From assembly GCF_045679555.1 (NCBI RefSeq), contig NC_092091.1, positions 16,106,572 to 16,170,571 of the forward strand: a DNA stretch of 64,000 nucleotides, written 5' to 3'. Below, in pieces: positions 38,138 through 50,169 of the stretch (position 1 is its first letter; every line of letters begins with the position of its first letter). A program made the position numbers and the translations under genes. The stretch comes from Salvelinus alpinus. Lineage: Eukaryota; Chordata; Actinopteri; Salmoniformes; Salmonidae. The notes beneath the pieces are model-generated. The model saw only the letters and a list, made by a program, of their open reading frames with translations. It searched no databases and had not been told where the DNA came from.

Positions 38138-38705
38138 ATGTAATCATGCTTAAATTCCTTTATGCTGCTCTATTGGTGATCCAAACATAGTTGGCCTTGT
38201 TAGGTTAAACACAGTATCAACAAATAGGTTCAGGTAAAAAGAAGAACTGGAGCCGTATGTATTTATTGCATATCAGAAGTAATTGAACACAATGGGGGGA
38301 AAAAACACTGATAGAATTTTAAAAGAGAAACAATTATATTAAACCACAACAAACTTATCTTAATACATATTCACCAGTTTGCACCAATCCCCTCATTCTC
38401 GGTGTACATGAGACTGCACCATTGTCTCCAGATTTAAAATGACAGCTTTTGCAAGCGATGACAGTTGATTCAAAATGAGAACTTTCACTTAAATGGTACA
38501 GGGCATCAAAGCAATCAACTAATGTAACATTGAACTATGATCATACTCAAAGCAAAAACACCATCAATACACAAAATGGCCACCAAGAAGAAAATAAACA
38601 GGATTTCTGTTCCAAAAGTGTAATATACTCCTAAATGATTACTCCAGAATAACTAGCTTTCACAAGACCACATTTAACCCTCTTCTTTATTACATCATAT
38701 TCAAT

Positions 38706-40685
38706 TTAGAACCTGTCCTCTTCATCCCCACTGCTGTCCCCTCCTTGTCCGACAGTCATTTTAGAGTCATTCCCAAACATGATATAGCGAGCATTCTGGA
38801 TGTGGATGTTTCCTGGTGGGTGACTCCACCCATGTTGCGGTGGTGTCACTGACGTATTGGACACATTTATAGGTGTACTTCCTAAAAATGGAGCAGTAAA
38901 GTGAGGCATTGCGGGAGTCGAGGGTTGATTGGAAAGTTGTTGTTGGAACAAATATCTCTGCATTCTTTCCATCTCCTGACCACGAATTAAATCCATTTGA
39001 AGCCTTTCCTCTAGTCGTAGTCTCTCCTGTCTCCTAACCTGCGCCCTCACTGCCTGCTCGCTCAACCACAACCTCCTCTGTTTAGCAATCCTTGCTGGAG
39101 CCATGGCCCTTTTTGCCTTTCTCTCAAAAGCATTACCTTCCTCTAACGGAATAAAGATCCTCAGAACTTTGGGCATGTTCTCTCGGGGCATACGGTTCTC
39201 CTGTGGCAGAAAAGGGATGACAGTGTTGTACTTGTGCAGGTTCTCAATGGCATTCATGAGCACAGAACTGGTTTCTACCTCCAGCAGACGGGTGTTGAAG
39301 TTGCGAGTAAGCATCAGGATAGTGAAGGCTGAATTGTTGATGGCATCCTCCACACACATGAGGGTGTTCCTGCCTGGGATGGCAAAGTCCTGAGAGAAGG
39401 TTGCTCCTTCACCACCAACTATAGACTTTAGTTCCTCTTTAAACTTCTCAGCCATATCCACATCCTCTGCTGCATGCAGGATGACAAAGGAGAAAAACAC
39501 TTCCTCCTCATCCTCCTCCATCTTCTGATTTGGGGTTTTCAACGGAACACTTGCTGACACTGGTTCAGTGGTAGTTGGATGAGAAGTTGGCCTATTGGTG
39601 TTTGACGGAGGCACAAGGTTACTTTTTGGGCGTGGTTTGGAATGTGTGTTTGGACTCTCAGGGTTATCGAACTTAGTCTGAGCTGGAGTGAAATTGACAG
39701 GCGAAAGGGGTGAAACTCTCACCTCCTCTGACCCCGTTCTGTGTTCACAAGACACTGCAACACTAGTAACTCTGTCCATTTCTCCTTTAACAGGCTTAGG
39801 CACATTTTGTGTGGGTGGTATATCCCGAGACGTAACCCTGGAAAAGTATTTAAATGCACCTTCATCTCCTGTATTTGTACCATAATGTGGAACAGGTGAT
39901 TGTACAGGCTTCAAATTCATTGGAGGCTGCTGCGATGGGATGTTGCTTGTTTTAAAGCCAAATGTTTCAGATACACTGATCTCCAAGTGAGAAGGGTAGG
40001 AACAAATGGAGGTGTCATCCCGTAGGGAGGACGGCGGACTGTGTCCACTTCCTGTCTGATTGGGAAAGCCTGATTTTTTAAAAGCTGTGCTCCCTTGGTC
40101 CAGCGGCGGGATGGAGCAAAGGCCTGACGAGGAGTCCTTAGGGAAACACATCCCCCCAACTGTGTCCTCAATCTGAGGCCCGCAGACCCTGTTGGCTTCT
40201 TCTCTCAGCTGCATCTGTATGTATTCTAATTCGGAACTCTCTTCACCACTGTTCTTGTATGTGGCTAGAGCTGTCTGGTAAGCCAAATCCCTCAGAGAGG
40301 AGTCGCACAACCTCTCCTCAGCCAACACCTTGAAAATCCTCGCTAGGTCTGCTAAGGTGCCCACAATACACTCTTGGAAAGGAACAATGCTCACTGTTAA
40401 GTCCTCCAACTTGACTCCACACATTCTCACCTTTTCAGCCAGATGGTTAGCAATGATGTTGTTGTCCTCCAAAGCCTGGAGCTTGTTCAGTGCCTCTGAC
40501 CTCTTCCCGAGGCAGATGAGAGACATGGCATGTACCAGCTCCTCGGCCAGGCTATCACCCAACTTGAAAGTCAGGCTTAGCTGTCTCTCGTATGGGACCT
40601 TAGAGAGGATCTTAAAGGCATCCACTAACCCAGTCCCTCCTCTGGGCTCATCTTCTGCATGAGCTTCCCTGTCCATCTCTAACAT
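38706..40685 (-). CDS. ticam1: TIR domain-containing adaptor molecule 1 (TRIF)
   Basis: Cytoplasmic adaptor that links TLR3-type receptors to interferon and NF-kB activation. The 659-residue protein is encoded in a single exon, as in other vertebrates. Residues about 15-165 match the helical TRIF N-terminal domain (FKILSKVPYERQLSLTFKLGD, DDNNIIANHLAEKV-like). A Pro/Ser/Thr-rich linker follows. The TIR domain is at about 395-515 (FSFVILHAAEDVDMAEKF, BB-loop FSQDFAIPGRNTL, LLTRNFNTRL-like and VIPFLPQ). A basic coiled stretch (RRQERLRLEERLQMDLI) comes next, and a RHIM-like tail lies at about 625-645. ATG is at 40685, and a second Met three codons later could also be used. A 5' leader is likely spliced: acceptor tttcag|TTT at 40831 and donor at about 41338. 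It converges with the FoxQ2-like gene. Confidence 0.93.
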   Translation of the reverse strand: MLEMDREAHAEDEPRGGTGLVDAFKILSKVPYERQLSLTFKLGDSLAEELVHAMSLICLGKRSEALNKLQALEDNNIIANHLAEKVRMCGVKLEDLTVSIVPFQECIVGTLADLARIFKVLAEERLCDSSLRDLAYQTALATYKNSGEESSELEYIQMQLREEANRVCGPQIEDTVGGMCFPKDSSSGLCSIPPLDQGSTAFKKSGFPNQTGSGHSPPSSLRDDTSICSYPSHLEISVSETFGFKTSNIPSQQPPMNLKPVQSPVPHYGTNTGDEGAFKYFSRVTSRDIPPTQNVPKPVKGEMDRVTSVAVSCEHRTGSEEVRVSPLSPVNFTPAQTKFDNPESPNTHSKPRPKSNLVPPSNTNRPTSHPTTTEPVSASVPLKTPNQKMEEDEEEVFFSFVILHAAEDVDMAEKFKEELKSIVGGEGATFSQDFAIPGRNTLMCVEDAINNSAFTILMLTRNFNTRLLEVETSSVLMNAIENLHKYNTVIPFLPQENRMPRENMPKVLRIFIPLEEGNAFERKAKRAMAPARIAKQRRLWLSEQAVRAQVRRQERLRLEERLQMDLIRGQEMERMQRYLFQQQLSNQPSTPAMPHFTAPFLGSTPINVSNTSVTPPQHGWSHPPGNIHIQNARYIMFGNDSKMTVGQGGDSSGDEEDRF

Positions 40686-40831
40686 CCCTTTCTGATGATA
40701 TGATATCCTTAACTAATGTATTTGAAATCAGATCAACATTGTTTTGCCAGTTACTTCATCCCTTATGGTGTGTAGACGGCATCATATCTTTGATTCATCA
40801 ACTTTATTTCACATAAGCACTGACTGGTAAA

Positions 40832-41960
40832 CTGAAATGTAGAGAGACAAACATGTGAGTAAACTGGAAACATTTCAAAATACTACTGTTAAATAATTTC
40901 AAAATACATCATGCAAATACTGATAAATCAAATGACAAAAACATTGTGCTTTGTAACTAGATACTTCTGCAATGCTTTTTTAATGCAATAGGTTTATTTA
41001 GAATGTATATATTATGAAAGTACCCAAGAGCATCAATGTCCATTCTACTCACACTAAATACGACAAAGCAGCAACAATGCTTATTATTTGAATTTTGCCT
41101 AAGCCTAGGTGGTGCTGTAAATGTAGGCCTACTACTACTAGGCCGCATACCTGGGTACATCAATGTAGTCCTGTAAGAAATTGCAATGTCAGCGTTCGAT
41201 ATAAATCACAAAAGTGGCCTAATTATAGGCCTACACCACCATCATATAATCCATGCTGAAGTAGTAGTAAACCCTGCGACTACAGTCATTCATTAAAACG
41301 GGTAAAACTGACGGTAAAGTGTATAAACATCACTTACCGATAAGGAAAAGAGTAACAACAAATCCACCAGTCCACATAGTATGTGATATAAATCGCGTTT
41401 ACATTCCCGGAATTGTATTACGTTCTGTGGTTTTGTCTAGAAAATATACAGCTTTTGTCAAAATTGACTTATCAAATTAGGTTATGGTTAGGGTGAACTA
41501 AAATGCAAAACAAAAAATTACTTTAGACGTCAATTTGACAAAAGTTGCATCCCATCTCGGCACGACAACATTCAGAATTTAGCCTCGTTCGAGTATCGAG
41601 ATCACATTCTGTCTCTACACGCTGTGAACCAAAGAAACGATTTTTATTTCTGGGGTGTAGCTATTCGTTAAGCTGATTCTTTTGCAAAATGTTTCGTCTG
41701 TTGCAATTTTTGCTACAGAAACGGTTTACTCCAAGCGGAAAACGCAAACGGACAACTTATATTGGACAAATGCAGATAGGTCCCTCCCCGTTTTGTTCAG
41801 TTGTCTTTGTTTGCTTCCGTTTGGTTCTTGAACGGTAAACGGTTTCCGCAATGAATACACCCCTGGTCTCAACCAACCTACAGCAGGAAGAGGAAAAGAG
41901 AGGCCAACTGCGGAAAATCTGGCTCCCTCCAGCAAATTGCGTTTTTTCGCCCACCAAGCA
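40832..41960. other. ticam1 upstream region
   Basis: Holds a likely ticam1 first-leader-exon donor (minus strand, TTATCG|gtaagtg near 41338). Further out, about 41640-41940 resembles a dispersed repeat ('cagataggtccctccccgtt', 'gaatacacccctg'), recognised from memory only. No coding exon seen. Confidence 0.35.
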
Positions 41961-41967
41961 AGAAGTT

Positions 41968-42212
41968 TTTGTACTTTTATTTGAACCTTTATTTAACTAG
42001 GCAAGTCAGTTAAGAACAAATTATTAATTAATTTGCTTCTACACCTGCATTGCTTGCTGTTTGGGGTTTTAGGCTGCGTTTCTGTACAGCACTTTGAGAT
42101 ATCAGCTGATGGAAGGGCTATATAAATACATTTGATTTGAATTACAATGACGGCCTACACCGGCCGTGAGATGCAGTGCCTTAGACCACTGCGCCATTCG
42201 GGAGCACATGGA
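41968..42212 (-). mobile_element. tRNA-derived SINE with an internal insertion
   Basis: Minus-strand SINE with head 'gcgcagtggtctaaggcactgc' near 42175-42205 and tail 'ctagttaaataaagg' near 41975-42000. A segment with the 'cagcactttgagatatcagctgatg' motif interrupts the middle (about 42035-42135). Confidence 0.75.
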
Positions 42213-42326
42213 GGACAATGAGATTGTCAAATTTGGTCAACAAAATAATGAATGGTTTATTTGATCAAATATACGTTTCGTAATGATTAAGTTGTTACGC
42301 GTGTACTGATATAATATTGATATTTT

Positions 42327-42538
42327 GGGGCTCAGCGGTCTAAGGCACTGCATCTCCGTGCTAGAGGCGTCTCTACAGACCCTGGTTCGATTCCAGGCTG
42401 TATCACAACCGGCCGTGATTGGGAGTCCCATTGGGCAGCGCACAATTGGCCCAGTGTCATTAGGGTTTGGCCGGGGTAGGCTGTCATTGTAAATAATAAT
42501 TAGTTCCTAACTGACTTGCCTAGTTAAATAAAAATATA
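42327..42538 (+). mobile_element. tRNA-derived salmonid SINE
   Basis: Head 'gcggtctaaggcactgcat', B-box-like ggttcgattcc, body 'gtgattgggagtccca' and tail 'ctgacttgcctagttaaata'. It is the same family as 3942-4158. Confidence 0.88.
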
Positions 42539-42895
42539 GGACACGTGACATCCCAGCAACTTCGAGAAAAAACACTTAATATCGGAGATGGCTATGCATA
42601 TTCATGCCATGAGGCTAGTAGCATAGCATCGCTCTTCATTGAATGCATGCGGTTGACGTCCAAAACCCTAATCAAATATTCAAAAAGAGATTACATGAAT
42701 GAAATGTATCCACCAATCCAAAGAAAGGCGGGAACTAGATAGCCAGCTGGGCTACCTTGTGGACAAAGATTCCCATTGTTAGAGCGAAGAGACCTTGTCT
42801 GTATATCCATAATCTTTCCCCCACAGTCATTGCATCCAAACAGCGCAGTGGTTTCAACCGGCTTCCGTAAATTTGCTGATACGTCAACAGCCAAG

Positions 42896-43797
42896 ATGGC
42901 GGACTGGAATCGAGGTAATTTGATAAGTGACACGTCTTCATAATGAACATTGTTGACCTATGTTCTTAATCTAACATTTTTACGGACTAATCATTTTGAA
43001 AGAATTGTATGTAGATTGCTTTTTATGTGTCTAACCCAGTGTGAAGTGTAGATTGTCGCGCTAACGTTAGCTGTCACTGGTCGTAGTTATCTATTAAGTT
43101 TGTAAGCGTTACGTTATTTTTTTAACGTGATATCTATCTTGCTCGTATGTAAATATCATATTATTCACTCCCTGTACTTGTCATGATAGGACAAGGTGCT
43201 GTTGACGATATGTTGGACACGGAAAACAAGCTTCTGGCTGACAATTTGGCGTCCAAAGTTTCCAGATTGAAATCGGTATGTATGACCACTGACAAGTTGC
43301 ATCTAATTTACCGGCGGTATGCTACCAACAGCTTGCAAACAAAGTAGCAGGCATAGCTAGTATTATTGTAAAAGTTAGCTGCTAATATTAACTTAAATTA
43401 TTTTATTTACTTTTGTAATTATCTTGTTATTTTTAAAGCTTGCCTACGACATTGACAAAGAAGCTGAAGACCAAAATTCCTATTTGGATGGCATGGTAAG
43501 TCTTGAGTGGGGGCAGGGTAATATGAATGTAGCTGTGTGTAGCAAGTGGCTGTCTAGTTCTGCATCAAATGAGTTTCCTGATGTATGTAGCAAGTTCATC
43601 AATCCACTCTCTTCCTTTTCTTTTTTTAGGATTCCAATTTTCTGAGTGCTACAGGACTGTTGACTGGCAGTGTGAAGAGGTTCTCTGGCATGGTGCGATC
43701 TGGAAGAGACAATCGCAAAATCCTCTGCTATGTCTCAGTAGGACTGGTCTTCGTCTTCTTCCTGCTCTACTATCTCATCTACAGGGTCCAGAACTGA
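42896..43797 (+). CDS. bet1l: BET1-like Golgi SNARE (GS15)
   Basis: Small tail-anchored Qc-SNARE acting in retrograde and intra-Golgi vesicle fusion. Exons are 42896-42914, 43190-43275, 43439-43495 and 43630-43797, all with GT/AG borders and matching phases, giving 109 residues (human BET1L has 111). The start MADWNRG matches the family start MADW. The SNARE motif runs from VDDMLDTENKLLADNLASKV to about SVKRFSGM, with the zero-layer region EDQNSYLDGMD. One C-terminal membrane segment (ILCYVSVGLVFVFFLLYYLI) ends three to five residues before the stop. The context 'ccaagATGG' is a good start. No damage seen. It shares the human 11p15.5 neighbourhood with deaf1. Confidence 0.96.
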
Positions 43798-44827
43798 AGA
43801 GCTTTAACAATAATGGAACTTTATAGTGTGGCTGGCTACTTTCCTCTCAGTTATACCAAGAAAGACAAAATATAAACTTTTATTGTGAAGGTTTTGGATA
43901 GGAAATCATCTCCCCCTTCCAATTCTCTAATAATGTCTTCTGCTCGAAATGAGAAATACAGTATGTGCAGATGTGTATATAGTTTGTCTCAGTTTTATGA
44001 GAACTGTCATTGTATATACATTATCTAAGACCCCAGTCATGTAAAACTGAATGTTGCCACCCCCCCCCCCCCCCAAAAAAAAACAACAACTCATCTTTAC
44101 CAGGATGCAGTAGTCCTTTATTTACATTGATAAATAGCCCTATAGATTATTGGCAAAGAATGCCCCAGTGCCCTTTTCACATTACTGAGCCAAAACATGC
44201 AGTACTGACCATAGGTGTACAATAAGAGATTGTACTCGGTTTTGGCTTATTCTTGTGTTTTGTAATAGTAGTTTGAAGACATGCTCCGGTACTTTGGCTA
44301 TTTAGTAAGTCTTTTTTAAGACCTCCTGCTTTGGGCAGGATGTGTCATTGTGTAGTTCACACATGCATAATCTATGAGCAGAATTTCTGTCTTACCTCAA
44401 TTAGCCATGAAATCCCTAGTTTGAAAGCAACTTTTTTTTCTGGAAACTGACGTCGTACGCAATTTCCGTGAGCGCTACTTTCAGAACTATGGGCTAAAAA
44501 GTATACAAAAGTACTGTAGAATCTCTAAGACATTGCCTAAACTTTAACAATCTCTTATTCTGTGATACTAAGTTGTCAATACCCAATGACTTTCAATTAT
44601 GCTTCAGAAAAACAAGAACAGACTTATCTAATTTACAAACCAAGTAACTGTGTCTGGGTTTCAGATTTAGTGCTTTAGCATTGGACTAATTTCTACAACC
44701 GTGTGAGTAATAATATACATATTTTCAGCACCTGGCATGTAATTGACCGTTCTTGCATTTCCAAAACAACTACATAACATGATCATTTTTTTCCAGTGAG
44801 TTGTATAAATCCTTGTAATGTATGTGT

Positions 44828-44833
44828 AATAAA
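44828..44833 (+). promoter_or_regulatory. bet1l: bet1l polyadenylation signal
   Basis: AATAAA about 1 kb after the stop; I saw no earlier AATAAA. A MITE begins 14 bases later, so it may supply or displace downstream elements. Confidence 0.55.
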
Positions 44834-44846
44834 CATTTTGATACTA

Positions 44847-44951
44847 CAGTCGACTCCAGATAAGTGAAAACTCCACAGGTCCCGATTATTTTTTTTTTTC
44901 TTGCTCTGAATATCTGCTCCATGGAACCATTTCACTTATCAGGAGTCGACT
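44847..44951. mobile_element. Short pogo/Tigger-like MITE
   Basis: The ends CAGTCGACTCCAGATAAGTG and 'cacttatcaggagtcgact' form inverted repeats around about 60 bases, next to TA. No coding capacity. Confidence 0.65.
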
Positions 44952-45220
44952 AGTTTACAGATGGTTGATTTTACAGAGATGGCAAGACATTTATTTTAAT
45001 TTAGATTTTAAGGATATTAAATGAGATTTTGCAAAAATCTGTTGTAATACTTTTCTCAATCTACCACTATCCAGATCTGAGTGGTCCAATTAGTCCATGA
45101 GCCAGACCACCAAATATGGGTCGTCGACGTCTTTAGTGATTTATGTCCCTAGAAGTGGGAAATGTGTGATACCAGTGCAGCAATGGTAGGTTTCTGTGTA
45201 TCACTCTTTCATCCCTCCGC

Positions 45221-45480
45221 CCATTAATTTTTCCCTTAGGGATTTTACCCTACAATAAACAATGTCAGTATATGTAACAGTTTTGCTTCCGTCCCTCCTC
45301 GCTCTCAACCTGTGCTTGAACAAGGGACCCTTTGCACAAGTCACCCTCGAATCATCGTTACCTATCGTTCCACAAAAGCCGCAACCGTTGCAGAGCAAGG
45401 TAAATAACTAGGTTTCAGAGCGAGTAACGTCACCGATTGAAACGCTACTAGCACACATTGCTAACTAGCTTGCCATTTCA
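45221..45480 (-). mobile_element. tRNA-like SINE fragment, minus strand
   Basis: Reverse complement shows a tRNA-type block ('ggttttgtggaacgataggtaacgatgattcgagggtgac' in parts, then a B-box-like run). The plus strand has 'caccgattgaaacgctac' and 'gctaactagcttgccatttca', a set I recognise as a recurring salmonid repeat. Boundaries are approximate. Confidence 0.5.
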
Positions 45481-45539
45481 CGCTGGTTAAATATACAGAG
45501 TTATTGGTTTTAATTATGTATCATTGGAACGCTTAGATT

Positions 45540-46250
45540 CACAACTATCCATCGGACACACATTTTGGGAAATGATCAGGAGAGACAAACTTTGACCCCT
45601 AGGGTACATATCAGAATTACCTGTGTTAATGGCTTTAAAAAGGAAACACTGATACATTTTAACATTTGTTTGACAAGTGGTTCAGAAAGGTCATAAAAGT
45701 ACCTTTCAAATAATTATATATAACTTTGAAAGCACCAGCTCCAACTATTGTTTAAAAATTGCCCATGTTGGAAGCTTAGCCATAGAAGTCCATGTAATAT
45801 GGAATCTATATTTATAGATTCTAACTTTGATAGGCACCAAATTGCGCACACACAGCTAGAACACAGTTTTAAAAAGATTTGTAGATACAGGACCAGCACA
45901 TAATTTACACATTAACCCCACAGAAGCCTTTTTCCAATATGACCACCATACATCTCAATTGGGTCTTATACCATACCTGTTTGAAATACAGTATTATTGT
46001 AGTATGCTGACAAATTCATTATATTAAAATGTTCATAGTGATGTAGAATACAAAACCACATCAGCCAGGTGTGCCAGATATAAAGATGTTGAATTGTGTG
46101 AAAAATGTGCTCAAAAAGCTGTCTGAATTGCAGTTTTCAGAAGAAATTACGGTCACTAGTTGCAACATTTCATCTTCAAACATGTAACATGGATATGTAC
46201 ATGTGAATAGTCATGGATATGAGCTGATTAAAATATTACAATGTTATCCT
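45540..46250 (+). repeat. Left arm of a long diverged inverted repeat
   Basis: Blocks such as 'catatcagaattacctgt', 'atggctttaaaaaggaaa', 'gacaagtggttcagaaagg' and 'atgttcatagtgatgtagaat' recur inverted at 48290-48815. 'ggatatgtacatgtgaatag' recurs inverted near 47530. No coding content. Confidence 0.7.
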
Positions 46251-46457
46251 TTTATTTTTTCAGAAAGCAGAGGACTAGACATTTGCCGCATACATTACAA
46301 TGTAAATTCCATAGGAATGCCCATACGTTTTAACCTAATGGTGAGAGCAAAAAATCATTACACACACGTAGTTAATCTAAATGAAGATGCATTGGTCTGT
46401 TACTAGAATATTAATGTAATTGGCCTGAACAGGCCCAACATCGGATTTTACTACACT

Positions 46458-47440
46458 AACCACGTTTCCATCCAACTATTTAATGCGAATGAATTACCTG
46501 ATCCATGAAAAAAGTCACGAAAGTGCTGATATGAATTGAATTGCCAGTACAATTCTATAAATGCCGACAATTTGTTGGTGGGTTCTGATTGTGTCGGTGA
46601 AATTAATTATGCGAAAAATGTCGGTGGGAACACCTTTATGCGCAAATATTGATATAACCATCATATCGAAGTAAACTTGGGAGTCACACGACGATAGTTG
46701 TGTGGTCCTCCGGCTACGACTAGGGAAAGCATGCAGTTTATTAGGCTACAGATGAAGTAATGATGAACGTCAAAGGGTGGTGAATGTTGTGCAAGGTGAT
46801 GAGCTTGATGCTCCTTTCCAATAAATATCGAGGGTCTTATTCTGGTGACATGGTGATAGATGCTTGGCTGCCGTTTGACAAATACAAATAATTGTATTTT
46901 TTATCTATAATAGTCTCATAATGTAGTTAGCCATAATGTAGTTAGCCTCCCTAATCTGGGAGCTGTTGGCTGGAGTGCATGTGCCAAGACCAAAGTGGGC
47001 ACATTTGGTATATAATGCAACAGTTTTTGTGACAAAACCATCAGTAGAGTTGAAAATGAGATGGAACCCCATTTAACTTGTATTTTTCATTCGGTACATA
47101 GGAATTTCACGGTGACATTTATTTTTATGTTCACCTCCCCCCCCCCCAAAAAGACAGTTTGATAGAAACATTTATTTTTATTTAACTAGGCAAGTCAGTT
47201 AATAACGGCCTACCCCGGCCAACGCTGGGCCAATTCTGCGCCGCCTTATGGGACTCCCAATCACGGAAGTGATTCAGCCTGGATTCGATCCAGGGACTGT
47301 AGTGACGCCTCTTGCTCTGCGATGTAGTGCCTTAGACCGCTGCACCAAACATCTCTGGTGGGAAAATTAGCATATTGTTTTATGCAGATTTTTGAATATT
47401 CGCATGAAAATCTGTCGCAAATTGGATGGAAACCTACTGT
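46458..47440. mobile_element. Non-autonomous inverted-repeat element split by a SINE
   Basis: The ends 'cacgtttccatccaac' and 'attggatggaaacctactg' are inverted partners. The body (spacer of the inverted repeat) has no transposase, and a SINE lies at 47170-47347. Superfamily unknown. Confidence 0.55.
47170..47347 (-). mobile_element. tRNA-derived SINE
   Basis: Minus-strand copy: tail 'ttatttaactaggcaagtcag' at its left, head 'gcagcggtctaaggcactac' at its right. Same family as 3942-4158. Confidence 0.8.
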
Positions 47441-47670
47441 AATGGAATGTACGGTACAGCCTAAAGACCTCATAATGAAAACAGCTACTAGGATAACGTC
47501 GTATTTCATTTTAATCAGCTCACATCCGTGACTATTCACATGTACTGTACATATCCATTTAACATGATTGAATATTAAAAATACTGCAATTATCGATCAT
47601 AACATCTTCAGAAATCAGCGTTTTGGGAAGATTCTTACCACATTTATATCAATAATTTTACATACTATAC

Positions 47671-48224
47671 AGTACCAGTCAAAAGTTTCGACACACCTAC
47701 TCATTCAAGGGTTTTTCTTTATTTTTACTATAAGTCATCAAAACTATGAAATAACACATATGGAATCATGTAGTAACCAAAAAAGTGTTAAACAAATCAA
47801 AATATATGTTATATTCTTCAAAGTTGCCACCCTTTGACAGCTTTGCACATTCTTGGCATTCTCTCAACCAGCTTCACGTGGAATGCTTCTCTAACAGTCT
47901 TGAAGGAGTTCCCACATATGCTGAGCACTTGTTGGCTGCTTTTTCTTACTCTGCGGTCCAACTCATCCCAAACCATCTCAATTGGGTTGAGGTTGGGTGA
48001 TTGAGGAGGCCATGTCATCTGCTACAGCACTCTCCTTCTTGGTCAAATAGCTCTTACACAGCCTGGAGGTGTGTTGGGTGATTGTCCTGTTGAAAAACAA
48101 ATGATAGTCCCACTAAGCGCAAACCAGATTCGATGGCGTATCGCTGCAGAATGCTGTAATAGTCATGCTGGTTAAGTGTGCCTTGAATTCTAAATAAATC
48201 ACTGACAGTGTCACCAGCAAAGCC
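47671..48224 (-). mobile_element. Tc1-like fragment (family B)
   Basis: Left terminal repeat 'cagtaccagtcaaaag' as at 31620. Minus-strand 48018-47818 encodes the end of the transposase (PPQSPNLNPIEMVWDELDRRV, then LVERMPRMCKAVK). It is truncated at 48224, where a different repeat joins. Confidence 0.85.
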
Positions 48225-48300
48225 CTTAGTCGTGGTATATTGGCCATATACCACAAACCCCTGAGATGCCTTATTGCTATTATAAACAGGTTACCAACGG
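48225..48300. repeat. Short palindromic repeat fragment
   Basis: 'gtggtatattggccatataccac' in two halves is almost its own reverse complement. It is followed by 'gccttattgctattataaac'. Likely the end of a foldback element. Confidence 0.5.
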
Positions 48301-48817
48301 GATTACCAATGGCTCATGTGGTTGTATATTCTACATCACTATGAACATTTGAAAGATATTTTCGGGCATACTACAATTATATTTTATACAGGTATGGCCA
48401 TGCGAAATTGTCCAATAAGAGCCCATTGAGTTGTTTGGCGGCAAAATATTGGAAAAAGCCTTTGTGGGGTTAATGCGGGGATTCTCTGATTGCCCTGTAT
48501 CTGCAAATCTTTTTTAATATCCATGCTTAGCTGTGTGTGTGCAATTTGTTGCCACTTATTAAAGTTAGAATTCCAAAACATGGCTGTCCCATTACATGGA
48601 TTTCTATGGGCTAAGCTTCCAACATTCATTGGCACTTATGGGCTATTTTTAAACCATTTGAAAAGTAATTTCATTTCCTTTCAGAACCACTTGTCTAACA
48701 AAGTTTAAAATGTGCCATGATTTCCTTTTTAAAGCCATTTATAGGCCTACAGGTAATTCTGATATGTAACAGAGGTTCTGCTGATCTGAAAATTCCAAAA
48801 TGTGTCTGATGGATAAT

Positions 48818-50137
48818 TCAAATCAAAGTTTATTTGTCACGTGCGCCGAATACAACAAGTGTAGGTTGACCTTACAGTGAAATGCTTACTTACAGGCTTT
48901 AACCAATAGTGCAAAAAAGGTATTAGGTGAACAATAGGTAAGTAAAGAAATAAAACAGTAAAAAGACAGGTTATATACAGTAGCAAGGCTATAAAAGTAG
49001 CGAGGCTACATACATACACCGGTTAGTCAGGCTGATTGAGGTAGTATGTACATGTAGATATGGTTAAAGTGACTATGCATATATGATGAACAGAGAGTAG
49101 CAGTAGCGTAAAAGAGGGGTTGGCGGGTGGTGGGTGGTGGGACACAATGCAGATAGCCCGGTTAGCCAATGTGCGAGAGCACTGGCTGGTCGGCCCAATT
49201 GAGGTAGTATGTACATGAATGTATAGTTAAAGTGACTATGCATATATGATAAACAGAGAGTAGCAGCAGCGTAAAAAGAGGGGTTGGGGGGGTGGCACAC
49301 AATGCAAATAGTCCAGGTAGCCATTTGATTACCTGTTCAGGAGTCTTATGGCTTGGGGGTAAAAACTGTTGAGAAGCCTTTATGTCCTAGACTTGGCACT
49401 CCGGTACTCTTGCCATGCGGTAGTAGATAGAACAGTCTATGGCCGGGGTCTGACAATTTTTAGGGCCTTCCTCTGACACCGCCTGGTGTAGAGGTCCTAG
49501 ATGGCAGGCAGCCTGGATGGCAGTGATGTACAGGGCCGTACGCACTACCCTCTGTAGTGCCTTGCGGTCAGAGGCTGAGCCATTGCCGTACCAGGCAGTG
49601 ATGCAACCAGTCAGGATACTCTCGATGTTGCAGCTGTAAAACCTTTTAAGGATCTCAGGACCCATGCCAAATCTTTTTAGTTTCCTGAGGGGAAATAGGC
49701 TTTGTCGTGCCCTCTTCACGACTGTCTTGGTGTGTTTGGACCATTCTAGTTTATTGTTGATGTTGACACCAAGGAACTTGAAGCTCTCAACCTGCTCCAC
49801 TACAGCCCCGTCGATGAGAATGGGGGCGTGCTCGGTCCTCCTTTTCCTGTAGTCCACAATTATCTCCTTAGTCTTGGTTACGTTGAGGGATAGGTTGTTA
49901 TTCTGGCACCACCCGGCCAGATCTCTGACCTCCTCCCTATAGGCTGTCTCGTCGTTGATCAGGCCTACCACTGTTGTGTCGTCTGCAAACTTAATGATGG
50001 TGTTGGAGTCGTGCCTGGCCATGCAGTCGTGGGTGAACAGGGAGTGCAGGACGGGACTGAGCACGCACCCCTGGGGAGCTCCAGTGTTGAGGATCAGCGT
50101 GGTAGATGTGTTGCTACCTACCCTCACCACCTTGTGA
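48818..50137 (-). mobile_element. L2/Rex1-like LINE, 5'-truncated
   Basis: Minus-strand 50130-49387 is a 247-codon open frame with [29 protein letters not shown] (catalytic FADD), VDYRKRRTEHAPI, ESFKFLGVNI and ILTGCITAWYGNGS. The 3' tail begins at 48818 ('tcaaatcaaagtttatttgtcac', in parts). The 5' half of the reverse transcriptase is absent. Longest undamaged stretch among the three copies of this family here. Confidence 0.88.
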
Positions 50138-50169
50138 ATCTAAGCTTTCAAATATGATTAAAGGGTGTA

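Larger units (their letters stand above)
47485..48815 (-). repeat. Right arm of the long inverted repeat, split by Tc1 sequence
   Basis: 47485-47580 and 48290-48815 are the inverted counterparts of 46180-46250 and 45540-46060. The part between them is occupied by a Tc1 fragment (47671-48224) and a short palindromic repeat piece. Confidence 0.65.
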
